64,000 bases of DNA from the NCBI RefSeq assembly GCF_029893585.1, contig NZ_JARXYX010000010.1:124001-188000 (forward strand). Direction: 5' to 3'. Of this stretch, positions 63,875-64,000 are shown piece after piece. Position numbers and translations under genes: made by a program. The DNA comes from Streptomyces sp. LBL. Lineage in GTDB: Bacteria > Actinomycetota > Actinomycetes > Streptomycetales > Streptomycetaceae. Numbering within the stretch: position 1 is the first letter of the stretch; each line of letters starts with the position of its first letter. Under the pieces are notes generated by a model. It saw only the letters and a list, made by a program, of their open reading frames with translations, ran no database searches and was not told the DNA's origin.

Positions 63875-64000
63875 CTACGCCTCTCGCCGGACCTCCACCA
63901 CCCGGAAGCGGTTGGCCACGAACGCCGCGTCGGTGAGGGCCGCGTTGGCCGCCGGGTTGCCGCCCGAGCCGTGGAAGTCGGAGAAGGCGGCCGTCTGGTT
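63875..64000 (-). CDS. paaN: Phenylacetic acid degradation protein PaaN, C-terminal end only
   Basis: The last 41 codons of a minus-strand gene running off the window, ending in TAG at 63875-63877. The residues NQTAAFSDFHGSGGNPAANA, then AFVANRFRVVEVRREA, match the C-terminal end of the PaaN aldehyde dehydrogenase. It fits the nearby paa operon and suggests the catabolic locus continues to the right. Confidence 0.85.
   Translation of the reverse strand, partial: NQTAAFSDFHGSGGNPAANAALTDAAFVANRFRVVEVRREA

Overview
This window is the origin-proximal core of a high-GC actinobacterial chromosome, almost certainly a Streptomyces. The evidence is the gene order (murJ - pseudokinase - sigM - trxBA - parBA - rsmG - khpB/jag - yidC - yidD - rnpA - rpmH - dnaA - oriC - dnaN - gnd - recF - dciA - gyrB - gyrA), the 14-bp Streptomyces-type parS sites, the many DnaA boxes, crgA, class E sortases and very strong G/C third-position bias. 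All statements come from reading the sequence and from family knowledge; no database was searched.

Layout. 1-5.2 kb: the 3' end of murJ, a membrane pseudokinase, the ECF sigma factor sigM with its anti-sigma factor, and trxB-trxA behind a SigR-type promoter. 5.2-12.2 kb, minus strand: a GNAT gene, parB-parA, rsmG, then the membrane-insertion and RNA set khpB-yidC-yidD-rnpA-rpmH. 12.5-25.3 kb, plus strand: dnaA, an oriC of about 860 bp with roughly 18 DnaA-like boxes, dnaN, gnd, recF, dciA, gyrB, gyrA and a DUF3566 membrane gene. 25.3-35.0 kb is more lineage-specific: tRNA-Ile, a repeat-bearing secreted protein (DUF6344), the 42-residue DLW-39 protein, a secreted type-I membrane protein, an XRE regulator with a large Gly/Pro-rich Ser/Thr kinase, tRNA-Ala, a DUF5324 protein, a cyclophilin and a rhomboid protease.

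35.0-40.0 kb: a DnaA-box cluster, crgA, a DUF881 protein and three class E sortases, with a small membrane protein and pabA/trpG embedded among them and joined by 4-nt overlaps. 40.1-41.1 kb: a lower-GC gene for an Mrr-type nuclease with a phage-antirepressor-like N-terminus, the clearest candidate insertion. 41.5-49.7 kb, minus strand: the cell-envelope growth operon fhaA-fhaB-PP2C-ftsW/rodA-pbpA-pknB. 50.2-56.6 kb: tRNA-Leu, a divergent azoreductase/HxlR pair, DUF2252, a J-domain protein, a rhodanese and an acyl-CoA dehydrogenase behind a KstR-like operator. 56.9-60.6 kb, minus strand: a complete overlapping paaABCDE operon (phenylacetyl-CoA epoxidase) with a PaaR-like operator. 60.9-63.9 kb: a tightly overlapped DUF5819 - HTTM - SpoU methyltransferase operon, then the 3' end of paaN at the right edge.

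The genes cooperate in replication initiation and origin segregation (dnaA, oriC, parS, parAB), growth and division control (pknB, PP2C, FHA proteins, SEDS, PBP, crgA), surface protein anchoring (sortases) and aromatic catabolism (paa). The most interesting non-gene signals are canonical DnaA boxes well outside oriC, including one beside the parA start and a cluster near 35.1 kb, and parS sites inside unrelated coding sequences.
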